Part shown: positions 15,609-24,735 of the stretch, piece after piece | How the letters are laid out: each line of letters opens with the position of its first letter | How positions within the stretch are numbered: position 1 is the stretch's first letter | NCBI GenBank assembly: GCA_958296225.1 | Contig: OY282456.1 | Location: 806,001 to 870,000, forward strand | Source: an uncultured Dehalococcoidia bacterium | Lineage (GTDB): Bacteria; Chloroflexota; Dehalococcoidia; Lucifugimonadales; UBA3495 | Length of the DNA stretch: 64,000 bases | Reading direction: 5' to 3' | The notes under the pieces: generated by a model | Seen by the model: only the letters and a program-made list of their open reading frames with translations | What the model was told of the DNA's origin: nothing | Database searches by the model: none | Made by a program: the position numbers and the translations under genes

Positions 15609-16247
15609 TTGCCCACCATCGCTATCGCCGCCGACTTTAATGGCAGCCACCCCGGCGCCCATTGCGCCCGTCGCGCGGTGGAGGACGCCGGCGGGCTGGT
15701 TCGCATCGTGGCGGCGGGGGCCGGGCCGGATGGACTGGCCGGCGTGGGCGGCCTGTTCGTTCCCGACGCCGCCGGCGACGACTACGCGCCGCAGTGCGGC
15801 GATTTGCTGGCGGCGGCCCTGGCCCTGGACCTGCCCGTGCTGCTTACCGGCAACGGGATGCACCTGCTCAACGCCGGGTTCGGCGGGCAGCCGGCGGCGG
15901 CGGTGAGCAATCACGACCACGACGGACGCCATCAAATTTACCTGTCGCCCGGCTCCAAAGTGGCTGCCATCATCGGCAGCGCCGGTATGTTCCGGGTCAA
16001 CAGCCGGCACCGGCTGGGCTTGCGCGAACCCCAACGCTCGCCCCGCCTGATGTCCATTGCCTACCAACTGGACGACGGCGTTATTGAAGGGCTGGAAAGC
16101 AAGGAACACGGCTGGGTTATCGGCGTGCAGTTCCTGCCGGAACGCAGCGCGGAAACGCCCGCCGGTTTCAAAAACCTGTTCCTCGGCCTGGTGGAGCGGG
16201 CCGCCGCCTTTGAGCGCCACAATCAGACAAGGAGAACCGCACGATGA
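15609..16247 (+). CDS. Peptidase C26/glutamine-amidotransferase-like protein lacking catalytic residues
   Basis: The 212-residue frame starts with TTG and begins PTIAIAADF. The fold resembles class I amidotransferases of the gamma-glutamyl-GABA hydrolase type: [19 protein letters not shown] (about 78-96) aligns with the nucleophile elbow G-I-C-R-G-M-Q-L-L-N. Here the Cys position is Gly and the Arg is Asn. The usual V-Q-W-H-P-E is GVQFLPE, so the catalytic His is also gone. The protein therefore cannot use the normal Cys-His-Glu triad and is probably a pseudoenzyme or binding protein. It overlaps gyrA by ATGA and may be translated with it. Confidence 0.6.
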   Translation: MPTIAIAADFNGSHPGAHCARRAVEDAGGLVRIVAAGAGPDGLAGVGGLFVPDAAGDDYAPQCGDLLAAALALDLPVLLTGNGMHLLNAGFGGQPAAAVSNHDHDGRHQIYLSPGSKVAAIIGSAGMFRVNSRHRLGLREPQRSPRLMSIAYQLDDGVIEGLESKEHGWVIGVQFLPERSAETPAGFKNLFLGLVERAAAFERHNQTRRTAR

Positions 16248-18940
16248 CCACCGCCCCGCCTCCGCCACCCCAAACCGGCGGCGAATATACCCTGCGCCCG
16301 ATTGAGGACGAGATGCGCGAGTCGTATCTCTCCTATGCAATGTCCGTCATCGTGTCCCGGGCGCTGCCCGATGTGCGCGACGGGTTGAAGCCGGTGCAGC
16401 GGCGGATTCTGTACGCTATGCACGATATGGGGATTCGTCCCGGCAGCCAGTATCGGAAGAGCGCGCGCATCGTCGGCGAGGTGCTGGGCAAGTTCCACCC
16501 CCACGGCGACAATTCGGTGTATGACGCCCTGGTGCGGATGGCGCAGCTGTTCTCCATGCGGGCCCCGCTCATTGACGGCCAGGGCAATTTCGGCAGCGTG
16601 GACGGCGACCCGCCGGCCGCGATGCGCTATACCGAGGCGCGCCTGGCCGCCATCGCCGACGAAATGCTGGCCGACATTGACCAGCAGACGGTAGATTTTT
16701 CCGACAACTTTGACGACTCCCTCAAGGAACCGCAGGTTTTGCCGGCCCGGATGCCCAACCTGCTGGTCAACGGCTCGTCGGGCATTGCCGTGGGCATGGC
16801 GACGAATATGCCGCCCCACAACCTGGGCGAAATCTGCGACGCCATCTGCTACGTCATTGACCATCCGGCGTGCAACGTTGACCAGCTGATGGCCATTGTG
16901 CCGGCGCCGGACTTTCCCACCGCCGCCCGCATCCGCGGCGTGGCCGGCGTGCGCGATATGTACGCCACGGGCCGGGGCCGCGTCATTATGGAAGCGGTTA
17001 CGGAGATAGAGGAAACCCGCAACAACCGCCAGCGCATTGTGGTCAGCGAGCTGCCCTACCAGGTCAACAAGGCCACCCTGGTTGAGAAAATCGCCGGCCT
17101 GGTTCGGGACAAGACGCTGGTGGGCATTACCGAAATCCGTGACGAGTCGGACCGGCGGGGGATTCGCGTGGTCATTGAGCTGGCCCGCAACGCCCAGGCG
17201 ACGGTGATTCTCAACAACCTCTACAAGCGGACGGCGCTGCGTTCTTCTTTCAACGCCATCATGCTGGCGCTGGTGGACGGGCAGCCCCAGGAACTGCCCC
17301 TGAAAGACCTGATCACCCATTTCATCGTCCACCGGGAAGAGGTCATCCGGCGGCGTACCGAGTACCAGCTGGGCCGCGCCCGGGACCGGGCGCACATCGT
17401 TGAGGGGCTGCTGAAAGCCCTGGACGCCATCGACGCCATCATCGAAACCATCCGGGGCAGCCAGGACGTGGAAACCGCCCGCAACAACCTGGTGCAGCAG
17501 TTCGACCTGTCGGAGATTCAGGCGCAAGCGATTCTGGATATGCAGCTGCGCCGCCTGGCCGCCCTGGAACGGCAAAAGCTGGATGAGGAGTACAACGACC
17601 TGCTGGCGACCATCAGCCGGCTGGAGGACCTGCTGCAAAACCCGCAGAAAATCCGGGCCGAAATCAAGCGGGAAACCCGCGAGGCCAAGCGCAAGCACGC
17701 CGATGCGCGGCGCACCGTCATTGAACTGGCCGAGTTGCAGGAACAGTCCATCGAGCAATTCATCGTGCAGGAAGACGTGGTAGTTACGCTCAGCCAGCGC
17801 GGGTACATCAAGCGGGTGCCCATCAACACCTACCGCAACCAGCGGCGCGGCGGCAAGGGCGTGCGGGGCGCGAGCAACCGGGACGACGACGCCTTGATGC
17901 AACTGGAGGTGGTGAACACCCACGACCAACTGCTGTTTTTCACCAACAAGGGGCGCGTCTATCCGCTGAACGTGTACGAAGCGCCCAACGACGCCGGACG
18001 CACGGCGCGGGGCACGCTGCTGGTGAACCTGATACGCCTGCAACCCGGCGAGCAGGTGCAAACGATGCTGCCGGTGCGACGGGGCCAGTACAACCATCTG
18101 TACGTTTTTGCCACCCGGCAGGGACGGGTTAACGCGCTGCGGCCGGGGCAGTTGCAGAACCTGCGGCCCTCCGGCCTGCTGGCGATGAAAATTCAGGACG
18201 GCGACGAGCTGGTGGGCGTGCGTCCCGCGCCCGCCGACGCCTCAATCATCATCGTCACCGAACAGGGACAGGCGCTGCTCTGTCCGGTCAACAGCATCCC
18301 GGAGCGCAACCGCAACGCTACGGGCGTAATTGGGATGAAGTTCAAGGGCAACGACCGGGTCGTAACAATAGACGTGGTTAACAATCCACAGGATGAGTAT
18401 CTGCTGGTGGTCAGCGAAAAGGGCTATGGCAAGGCCACGCCGCTTTACAACAGCAAGGGCGAGGCGGTTTATCACGAGCGCGGGCGCGGCGGTATGGGCG
18501 TCAAGACCTTTGCCGTGGACCAGGGCGACAAACCCACCGGCCCGGTGGTGGACGCCAAAATCGTCTCCGCCGCCGAAATGAACGACGAGGAAGGCCACGA
18601 AGTCTTTATCATCTCGGCTCGCGGGCAGGTGGTGCGCATCAACCTGGCCGAGGTCAAGGTAGTCAACACCCGCCAGACCAAAGGGGTCATCATCTGGCGG
18701 GAACGGGGCGGCGACGACAGCGTGGTATCTATCTCCTGTTTCCGCGCCACCGACTACAGCCAGGACGACCCGACGCGGCAGAATGACAGCCCATCCTCCG
18801 CGCTGGAGCAGGCCGAGGTGATTGCGGCGGAAGCCGACAGCCAGTATGAGGGGGATGACGCTAACCAGCCCGACGACAACGCCGGCGATGACGACGGCCC
18901 CGACACGCCGCCGGTCAACGGGCAGGCGCCGCTGCTGTGA
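16244..18940 (+). CDS. gyrA: DNA gyrase subunit A
   Basis: The 898-residue protein begins after a short Pro-rich leader with [20 protein letters not shown], the GyrA signature. The active tyrosine is in [10 protein letters not shown] near residue 127. The breakage-reunion domain is complete, the coiled-coil gate is at about 365-490, and the C-terminal beta-pinwheel follows, with a GyrA-box-like [10 protein letters not shown] near 533. The quinolone-determining region reads [17 protein letters not shown]: Asn replaces the common Ser at the E. coli 83 position, while Asp87 is kept. The tail is acidic. GyrA with GyrB introduces negative supercoils; gyrB is not in the window. AAGGAGAACCGCACG precedes the ATG. 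Confidence 0.98.
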   Translation: MTTAPPPPPQTGGEYTLRPIEDEMRESYLSYAMSVIVSRALPDVRDGLKPVQRRILYAMHDMGIRPGSQYRKSARIVGEVLGKFHPHGDNSVYDALVRMAQLFSMRAPLIDGQGNFGSVDGDPPAAMRYTEARLAAIADEMLADIDQQTVDFSDNFDDSLKEPQVLPARMPNLLVNGSSGIAVGMATNMPPHNLGEICDAICYVIDHPACNVDQLMAIVPAPDFPTAARIRGVAGVRDMYATGRGRVIMEAVTEIEETRNNRQRIVVSELPYQVNKATLVEKIAGLVRDKTLVGITEIRDESDRRGIRVVIELARNAQATVILNNLYKRTALRSSFNAIMLALVDGQPQELPLKDLITHFIVHREEVIRRRTEYQLGRARDRAHIVEGLLKALDAIDAIIETIRGSQDVETARNNLVQQFDLSEIQAQAILDMQLRRLAALERQKLDEEYNDLLATISRLEDLLQNPQKIRAEIKRETREAKRKHADARRTVIELAELQEQSIEQFIVQEDVVVTLSQRGYIKRVPINTYRNQRRGGKGVRGASNRDDDALMQLEVVNTHDQLLFFTNKGRVYPLNVYEAPNDAGRTARGTLLVNLIRLQPGEQVQTMLPVRRGQYNHLYVFATRQGRVNALRPGQLQNLRPSGLLAMKIQDGDELVGVRPAPADASIIIVTEQGQALLCPVNSIPERNRNATGVIGMKFKGNDRVVTIDVVNNPQDEYLLVVSEKGYGKATPLYNSKGEAVYHERGRGGMGVKTFAVDQGDKPTGPVVDAKIVSAAEMNDEEGHEVFIISARGQVVRINLAEVKVVNTRQTKGVIIWRERGGDDSVVSISCFRATDYSQDDPTRQNDSPSSALEQAEVIAAEADSQYEGDDANQPDDNAGDDDGPDTPPVNGQAPLL

Positions 18941-18952
18941 CACGATGGCGAC

Positions 18953-18982
18953 GGATGCGGCCGGGTGGCGCCGGCCGCATCC
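18953..18982. terminator. Strong hairpin after gyrA
   Basis: A perfect 12-bp stem (GGATGCGGCCGG / CCGGCCGCATCC) with a 6-nt loop lies 12 nt after the gyrA stop. Only a short T run (CCGTTTG) follows, so it may act as a rho-independent-like terminator or 3' stabiliser. Confidence 0.6.
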
Positions 18983-19132
18983 CGTTTGCCAGCCGGCCGG
19001 CGCGCCGTGTTATGATAGGAAAAACACGGTCAAAGTCCGGCTACGCCACTGCTCAATCAGCAACGCGCTGCGACGACGGCCTGGCTTGAGGGCTTGCCCG
19101 GCCGCAACACGGTCACACACCGGAGGGACGAT

Positions 19133-19453
19133 ATGACTGCCGCCAACACGGAAATAATTACGCTCGCCGATGATGACCCGCAATTCATCGCCATCGCTGA
19201 ACCTTTCGGCGGCGTGGCGGCTTTGCGGGCGAAAATGGCGCGGGGGCACCGGGCGGCGGTGCGCCTGCGCAAAGAACGCCGCGCGCTGATAGAAACGTAC
19301 CCTGACCAGTGGGTGGCGATGGACGAGGACGGCGTAGCGGGAGTGGCCGATTCCCACGAGGCCCTGCGTGAAGTCATCAGAGCCAAGGGCATCCCCGCCG
19401 GGGATGTCGTAAAGCAGCTTCTGAACACCAAACCCAGGATGCTGATTCTGTGA
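19133..19453 (+). CDS. DUF5678-like small protein, first gene of a third protease module
   Basis: The ATG at 19133 is preceded by GGAGGGACG at proper spacing and gives 106 residues. Near the C-terminus ALIETYPDQWVAMDEDGVAGVADSHEAL resembles the DUF5678 pattern 'yP-qWVa--dg-vv---d--eal'. Upstream, a TATGAT -10-like box (19011) sits between CCGTGTT and AACACGG inverted arms. Its TGA stop overlaps a GTG that opens a truncated aspartic-protease-type frame, the arrangement seen at 31822. Proteins of this sort often precede retropepsin-like genes; their role is unknown. Confidence 0.6.
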   Translation: MTAANTEIITLADDDPQFIAIAEPFGGVAALRAKMARGHRAAVRLRKERRALIETYPDQWVAMDEDGVAGVADSHEALREVIRAKGIPAGDVVKQLLNTKPRMLIL

Positions 19454-19554
19454 TTACCGGCCGGTTCGGCGCGGATGGGCGCCTTACTGTCGTGGGGGAG
19501 TTGATTATCCCCCGGCTGGGCATCTCTGATAATGACAGATGGAGAACTCAATAA
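19450..19554 (+). pseudogene. Truncated retropepsin-like aspartic protease (5' end only)
   Basis: From the GTG at 19450 (overlapping the previous stop as GTGA) the frame reads VITGRFGADGRLTVVGELI then IPRLGIS before stopping at 19552-19554. The start matches the opening strands of single-domain aspartic proteases of the 'MITG-F...G-L-IPRLG-S' type, which continue into a F-V-D-T-G-A active site. The remainder is missing, and the uvrD-type gene begins at the stop codon. The module has evidently been cut by whatever brought in the helicase gene. Confidence 0.5.
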
Positions 19555-20594
19555 TGAACACTGAGCAAGTTTTGCGTGATGCTCTCACCGATGAACAGTA
19601 CGCCGCCGCAACGGATGGTGCGCGGGAGGTGCTGTGCCTAGCCTGCGCCGGTTCCGGCAAATCGCGGACGCTGGCCTACCGTATCGCCCGCCTGCTGGCG
19701 GCGGGCGAGCCGCCGGAAAGCATCGTAGCATTCACTTTCACCGAAAAGGCCGCCGAGTCCATCAAGCGGCGTGTTGCTCAGGCTCTGGAAGCGTCCGGGA
19801 TTGAGCCAACGGTTATCGGGGCAATGTACATTGGAACCATTCACGCTTATTGCCAGCGCATCCTCGGCGCTGCGGACGCCAAATATCGCCAGTATGACGT
19901 GTTGGACGAAAACCGGCTGAAACTCTATCTGATGGCGAAATACGGACTGCTTGGAATCCACCAGATGCGAAATCGCATGAACAGCCCAAGCTATTTCGAC
20001 ACCATCAGCCAGGTGTCCGATGCCTGGAAAACGGCCAATGATGAACTGCTGGATGTTGCGGCGGTGGCGGATGCGGACGGAGACCCGAATATCGGCCAAC
20101 TGCTGGGCAGCATCAACGACCGTATGGAGCAAGATGAGTTTATTGATTTTTCCCTGATGATTAATCGCACCGTTGAACTGCTCCAAACCGATGCGGCCAG
20201 ACTGGACGCTGCCGTAGGTTCCTTGCGCCATCTTATGGTTGACGAGTACCAGGATGTCAACCCGTGCCAGGAGGCATTGATCAGCCGGCTGCATCGGCAT
20301 TCCGACACGCTTTTTGTAGTTGGGGATGATGACCAAGCAATCTACGCCTGGCGCGGGGCCGACGTCTCAAACATTATTGAGTTCCGGGACCGGTATCCCG
20401 GCTGCGCCGTGCATACCCTGTCGCAGAACTTTCGCGGCACAACGCCGATAGTCGAAGCGTCAGATGCTTTTGTGACCCAAGAACTGGGAGCCAGCCGCAC
20501 GGTAAAAAATCCGACTGCTTACCAGAACAAAACGCCCCAGGATGTCAGAGTGCTACGGTTTCCCGACCGCGCTGCGGAAGCGGAATGGGTCGCC

Positions 20595-21389
20595 GGTAGC
20601 GTTCCGTTTTAGGTGGTTTGGTTATGGGATGGCTGCAAATACCGGCTCCGAAGTCAGAGGGAGGGACGCTGCCATGGGACTGCTTTACGATTTGGAAACC
20701 CGGCTGGAGCAGCAAATACCCATCCAGTTGCAGCAGGTTTTGGACGACTGCCAGCCCCTCTGCCCGGACTACCGGTTGGCGATGCACCGGCATCATCGCT
20801 ACGCCCGTACTATCACCACCCGCTACGGGGCAATACGGTTGCAGATGCCCGTGTTCCGCTGCGGCCAGTGCGGCCGGATGGCCAGCGGCGCCGACCTGCT
20901 GGGCGCGGAGGAACGTCATCAGAGGTACTCAAAAAAACCGGGAACTAGCCATCAAACTGGCGGCGCAGGGGTTGAGCTACGCCCAGAGCGGCCAGTGGTC
21001 CGGATGGTCTATGGCCGGCAAGCGCCCCACCAGCTCTGCCATTTTCATCTGCTGCGGGAGTACCGGCGGAACATTGGGGAGACTGGTTGGCGGGAGGCGC
21101 GGCGACTGCTGGCGTCGTCCGGCCTGGCGGAGGCCCTGGGCTATGCGGCGCAAGTGGCCGCGTTGACCGGAGGCCAGGGGACGTACTGGTGTCGGAAAGC
21201 CCTGGGGGCAGGGCGGCGTCATTTGGCCACGGGGCAGGCGCGGTCCAAAACAACCTCCCCTTTGGAACGGCACAACCTGGAGCTGCGGCGGCGGGAAAAG
21301 ATGGGCGCCGTATGGACACCGCACAACCTGCCGGTATTGCTCCAAAATCGGGGCCTCATAAACCAAACCACCTGAAACGGAACGCTACC
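20595..21389 (+). mobile_element. 795-bp insertion sequence (internally deleted derivative) in the helicase gene
   Basis: Both ends carry a 27-bp inverted repeat starting GGTAGCGTTCCGTTT, then (T/C)AGGTGGTTTGG, with a single mismatch. The element is flanked by a perfect 9-bp target duplication TGGGTCGCC (20586-20594 and 21390-21398). Solitary or diverged copies of the same ends occur at 13872, 42875, 53206 and 62062. The size is too small for a full transposase, and the internal gene has lost its middle, so this copy probably moves only if helped by an intact relative. Confidence 0.92.
20674..21375 (+). pseudogene. Degenerate transposase gene inside the 795-bp IS
   Basis: From the ATG at 20674 (after GGGAGGGACG) the frame gives a helical N-terminus, then TTRYGAIRLQMPVFRCGQCG, a strand plus C-x2-C zinc ribbon typical of transposase N-terminal domains. 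An A7 run at 20931-20937 lies where the sense shifts to another frame (RELAIKLAAQGLSYAQ), which could be a slippery site. The DDE core is missing. From about 21000 the first frame again makes sense with HQLCHFHLLREYRRNIG and LERHNLELRRREKMGAVW, the C-terminal helices of the DDE domain. The family could be near ISL3/ISKra4-type elements, not certain. Confidence 0.65.
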
Positions 21390-23322
21390 TGGGTCGCCGC
21401 AAGGATTGGCGACTTGCTGGGGACAGCTTATGATGACGGTGACACAACGCGCGGGCTGACGCCGGCGGACTTTGCGGTGCTGATGCGTTCCACACGCACC
21501 AACGAGCAGGACGGCTTGCCCCGGCACACCGCGTTCACGGCCGCGTTGGAGGCAGCGGGTATCGCGTACAGCCTGGAATCCGGCGGCGGCGGGCCCTTTG
21601 ACCGGCCCCAAGTAGCGGTTTTGCGGAGCACCTTTGAGCTGCTCCGCAGCGAATCGCCGAACCGAGACACAGCACGGCGGCATTTCGATGACAATGTGCT
21701 GCTGGCATATCCCAATGCTGACTTTAATGCTTTGACCCGCGTTCTCACCGAATGGGGCCGCGCCGTGCATCCCGCAGCGGATGCGGCACGCGTGCGCCTG
21801 TACCCGCAGCAGCTGGTGTACGACCTGCTGGGAGCGTTCCAGATTTACCAGTCGGAATTTGACGACCAGGTATGGCGCGACATTGGGCTTTTCAGCAAAA
21901 TGATTCTTGATGTTGAAACGGTATATCCTCATATCGGCGCCGATTACGATTTCGGGTCGATGCTGAATTTTCTGCAATATCCTGCGGAAAGGGGGTACGA
22001 CGTATCGACCGATGATGTGCTGCAACGGCCCGATGCGGTCACCGTGTCAACCGTCCACAAAATGAAGGGGTTGGAATTCCCCTGCGTTTTCGTAGTGGAC
22101 GCACAGAATAATCGGTTCCCGCGGTCCCGCAGTAATTACACAGGCTGGCTGCCATCTGATGTAATGAAGCAAGCTATTGCACGGGGTGCCTATCGCAGTA
22201 CGCCGGAGGAGGAAAGTCGGCTGTTCTATACAGCGGTGACACGCGCCGAGCGTTATCTTTACGTAACGGGAGCAGACTACCTGCCGGGAGGAAAACGACT
22301 TTCGCGCCAATCGCGCTATGCGACGCGGCTGGCCGAGCACGAATCCGTCCTTGACACGCCTGGCGATTTGCCTGACGGCCTCGCCAAAGCCGAACCGCGC
22401 CGGCGTATTGAGAGCGCTGACTATCCCACGAATTTCAGCGAAATCAAGTACTACATTGATTGCCCCAAAAGCTACCAGTTCAGCCGGCGCTACGGCTTCA
22501 ATCCGATTGTCCGGGAAATGTTCGGCTACGGCAAATCAGTCCATACGTCAATCCAGAAGCTGCATGAACGCTACCTGGACGCTCTACCGGCGAAGAATGA
22601 GATTGAAGCAGTCATTTCAGATACATTTCACCTGAAGCACGTGGCTCAAAGCGGGAATCCGGAGAGCAATCCCGGCCCTTATGAAAGAGCCAAAAGTAGT
22701 GCGGTTAAGGTCGCTCAAGCCTATGTGGAGTCTTACGGCAGCGATTTTGAGCGGCTGCGCAGCACCGAAGTCGCTTTTGAAATACCAGCGGAAGGTTGCG
22801 TCATATCAGGTTCTATTGACTTGCTACTCAAGGAAGACGCGGCCGGTAGCATACAAGGGGCTGAGATTATCGACTTCAAAACGATGGACAGCGGCGCCCC
22901 GGATGAGGATACCGCAGTGGTTGACTGGACAGAGCTGGCTCTGCAAGTGCAACTGTACGCCAGAGCCGCAACGCAGGTGCTGGGCGAAAATGCCAAGACC
23001 GGGAGCGTCCACTTCCTCAAAGACAACCGGCGCGTGGACGTACCAATCACCCAGGAAGCTCTGGATGCCGCCATTGCCAACGTTGAATGGGCCGTGCAGG
23101 GCATTCTAGCCGGCGATTTCCCGATGCGGCCACTTCCTGATAAATGCTCCGCCTGCGATTTCCAGGGGATTTGCGCCAAGACGCCGCAGGATTTCAGCAA
23201 AATTACCACTCAACCTCCGGCACTCCATTTGCCGGATAATCGCACCGAAATGGCTCGTGCCTTCAGCCAGTACCAGCCCGCTACACTACGCCGCGCCAGA
23301 CGGAAGTAAGGGGTAAATCACA

Positions 23323-23493
23323 ATGCGCCTGCTAATGGTTCGCGGCTCCGGCCAGAACGAACTTACTTATCACTACCAGACGGCCCGTTTCCCCGACGCC
23401 GACGCGGTGAACCTGCCGGGGAGCCGCGGGACAGTATCGGGGGTTACATCAATGCAAGGGCAGCTCTGTGCTGGCAGCCGGCGCCCATCATAG
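23323..23493 (+). pseudogene. Partial duplicate of the 5' end of the hydrolase gene
   Basis: About 125 bp (23323-23450) are nearly identical to the start of the hydrolase gene at 24055. Both read RLLMV or QLLMV, then the GSGQNELTYHYQTARFPDAD block. An 11-bp deletion after CTGCCGGGG shifts the frame, and the copy stops at 23491-23493. The Phd/VapC genes lie between the two copies. Confidence 0.85.
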
Positions 23494-23509
23494 CCTCACC
23501 GGAGATAAC

Positions 23510-23746
23510 ATGAGCAATATATGGCCGGCCGACGCGGCCAAAGAAAACTTCAATGACCTTCTGGAAACGGCCCTGGCCCAAGGGCCGCAGATTGTCACCC
23601 AACACGGCGTCGCCGCAGCGGTGCTGGTGCCCATTGACCAGTGGCCCACCCTGAAAGACCTGCTGCTGGCCCCGGAGGCCCGCACCGAACAGCTAACGCC
23701 GCCGCGTCCCGCCCTCCGCAACCGCATCATCCCTACCTTTGACTAA
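23510..23746 (+). CDS. Phd/YefM-family antitoxin
   Basis: The ATG at 23510 with GGAG five bases upstream gives 78 residues. The N-terminus IWPADAAKENFNDLLETAL, then QHGVAAAVLVPIDQW, is the classic Phd/YefM fold: a DNA-binding ridge that ends in a toxin-wrapping tail. Its stop overlaps the VapC frame. It would bind and silence the adjacent PIN toxin and repress its own promoter. Confidence 0.87.
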   Translation: MSNIWPADAAKENFNDLLETALAQGPQIVTQHGVAAAVLVPIDQWPTLKDLLLAPEARTEQLTPPRPALRNRIIPTFD

Positions 23747-24053
23747 CGCCGTGTACCTCCTCGATACTAATGTCGTCTCCGAATTGCGCCGCCCACGTCC
23801 GCATCCGGCGCTGCTGCGGTGGGTTGCCGGCGCGCCCCGCCACTTGCTCTTTTTGTCGGCGGTAACCATCGGGGAAATTCAGGCCGGCATTGAGATTACG
23901 CGCGACCAGGATGCCGCCAAAGCCGTGGAGCTGGAAACTTGGCTTGGCTTCGTGCAGGTGTCGTTTAGCGCTCTGCCAATGGACGCCCCGGTTTTTCGCG
24001 AATGGGCGCGCCTGATGCACCGGCGGTCGGATACGCTGAAGAGGAGTAACTGA
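23739..24053 (+). CDS. VapC/PIN-domain toxin, C-terminally truncated
   Basis: Translation may begin at TTG 23739 or, more likely, GTG 23751 giving YLLDTNVVSELRRPRP. The first catalytic Asp (LLDTN) and the Glu of SAVTIGEIQAGIE are present. The normal third segment ('sDtlieDamIAAtA...tRN-rDF') breaks off directly after RRSDTL, leaving about 100 residues instead of about 135-140. The missing part carries the remaining catalytic acids, so RNase activity is doubtful. The break falls just before the ribosome-binding site of the hydrolase gene, as if the 3' end was lost when the duplication formed. Confidence 0.8.
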   Translation: MTNAVYLLDTNVVSELRRPRPHPALLRWVAGAPRHLLFLSAVTIGEIQAGIEITRDQDAAKAVELETWLGFVQVSFSALPMDAPVFREWARLMHRRSDTLKRSN

Positions 24054-24054
24054 A

Positions 24055-24735
24055 ATGCAGCTGCTAATGGTTCACGGCTCCGGCCAAAACGAACTTACCT
24101 ATCACTACCAGACGGCCCGTTTCCCCGACGCCGACGCGGTGAACCTGCCGGGGCATCCCGACGGGGAGCCGCGGGACAGTATCGGGGGCTATGTGGACTG
24201 GCTGCGGGAGTACGCGCGCGGCAAAGGCTACCCGCCTTTCGTCCTGTTCGGCCACTCTATGGGCGGGGCGATTGCGCTGGATTACGCGCTGCGGTATCCG
24301 GGCGATTTGTCCGGCCTGGTTCTGATTGGCGCCGGCGCGCGGCTGCGCGTTCATCCCGATTACCTGAACCGCTGCCTGGATGATGCGCAATGGCGGGCCG
24401 AAGCGCCGGCCTACTACGAGGCCATCAACCGGGAGTTGGCCCCCCAACTGGCGGCGCGGGCGCTGGAATCCGGCCCCATGGTCGAGCATAACGACCTGTC
24501 GGCTTGCGACAAGTTCGACGTGATGCCGCGGGTCAAGGAAATTGCCTTGCCCGCACTGGTCATCGTAGGCAAGGACGACGTGATGACGCCGGTGCGCTAC
24601 GCCGAATATCTGGGCCGGGAGCTGCAGGACGCCGAGGTTGTCGTGATACCGGACTCCGGCCACTTTGTGACGCTGGAACAGCCGGCGGCGGTGAACGCCG
24701 CCATCGCCCGCTTTCTGCAACGGCTGGACGGCTAG
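24055..24735 (+). CDS. Alpha/beta-fold hydrolase
   Basis: The 226-residue single-domain protein has the oxyanion block LLMVHGSGQNEL, nucleophile elbow LFGHSMGGAIAL (Ser near residue 68), an Asp in IVGKDDVMTPV (near 172-182) and the catalytic His in PDSGHFVTLEQP (near 203). All three triad residues are present. The substrate is probably a small ester or lactone; the family is too broad to say more. GAGGAG precedes the ATG. It overlaps the convergent dehydrogenase gene by 4 nt. Confidence 0.9.
   Translation: MQLLMVHGSGQNELTYHYQTARFPDADAVNLPGHPDGEPRDSIGGYVDWLREYARGKGYPPFVLFGHSMGGAIALDYALRYPGDLSGLVLIGAGARLRVHPDYLNRCLDDAQWRAEAPAYYEAINRELAPQLAARALESGPMVEHNDLSACDKFDVMPRVKEIALPALVIVGKDDVMTPVRYAEYLGRELQDAEVVVIPDSGHFVTLEQPAAVNAAIARFLQRLDG

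Larger units (their letters stand above)
19554..23309 (+). pseudogene. UvrD/AddA-like helicase with C-terminal PD-(D/E)XK nuclease, interrupted by an IS
   Basis: The 5' part (19554-20594) has Walker A ACAGSGKSRTL, FTFTEKAAESIKRR, TIHAYCQRIL, Walker B LMVDEYQDVN and GDDDQAIYAWRGAD: motifs I-III of superfamily-1 helicases. The 3' part (from 21399) resumes with ARIGDLLG and has VSTVHKMKGLEFPCVFV and LFYTAVTRAERYLYV (motifs V-VI). It then has a nuclease domain with IDCPKSYQF, EIIDFKTMDS and CSACDFQGIC, an iron-sulfur four-Cys arrangement as in AddB/Cas4-type nucleases. Removing the 795-bp insertion and one copy of the 9-bp duplication (804 nt) restores one frame of 983 residues. Such proteins process DNA ends in repair or phage defence. 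It is now probably inactive. Confidence 0.88.
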
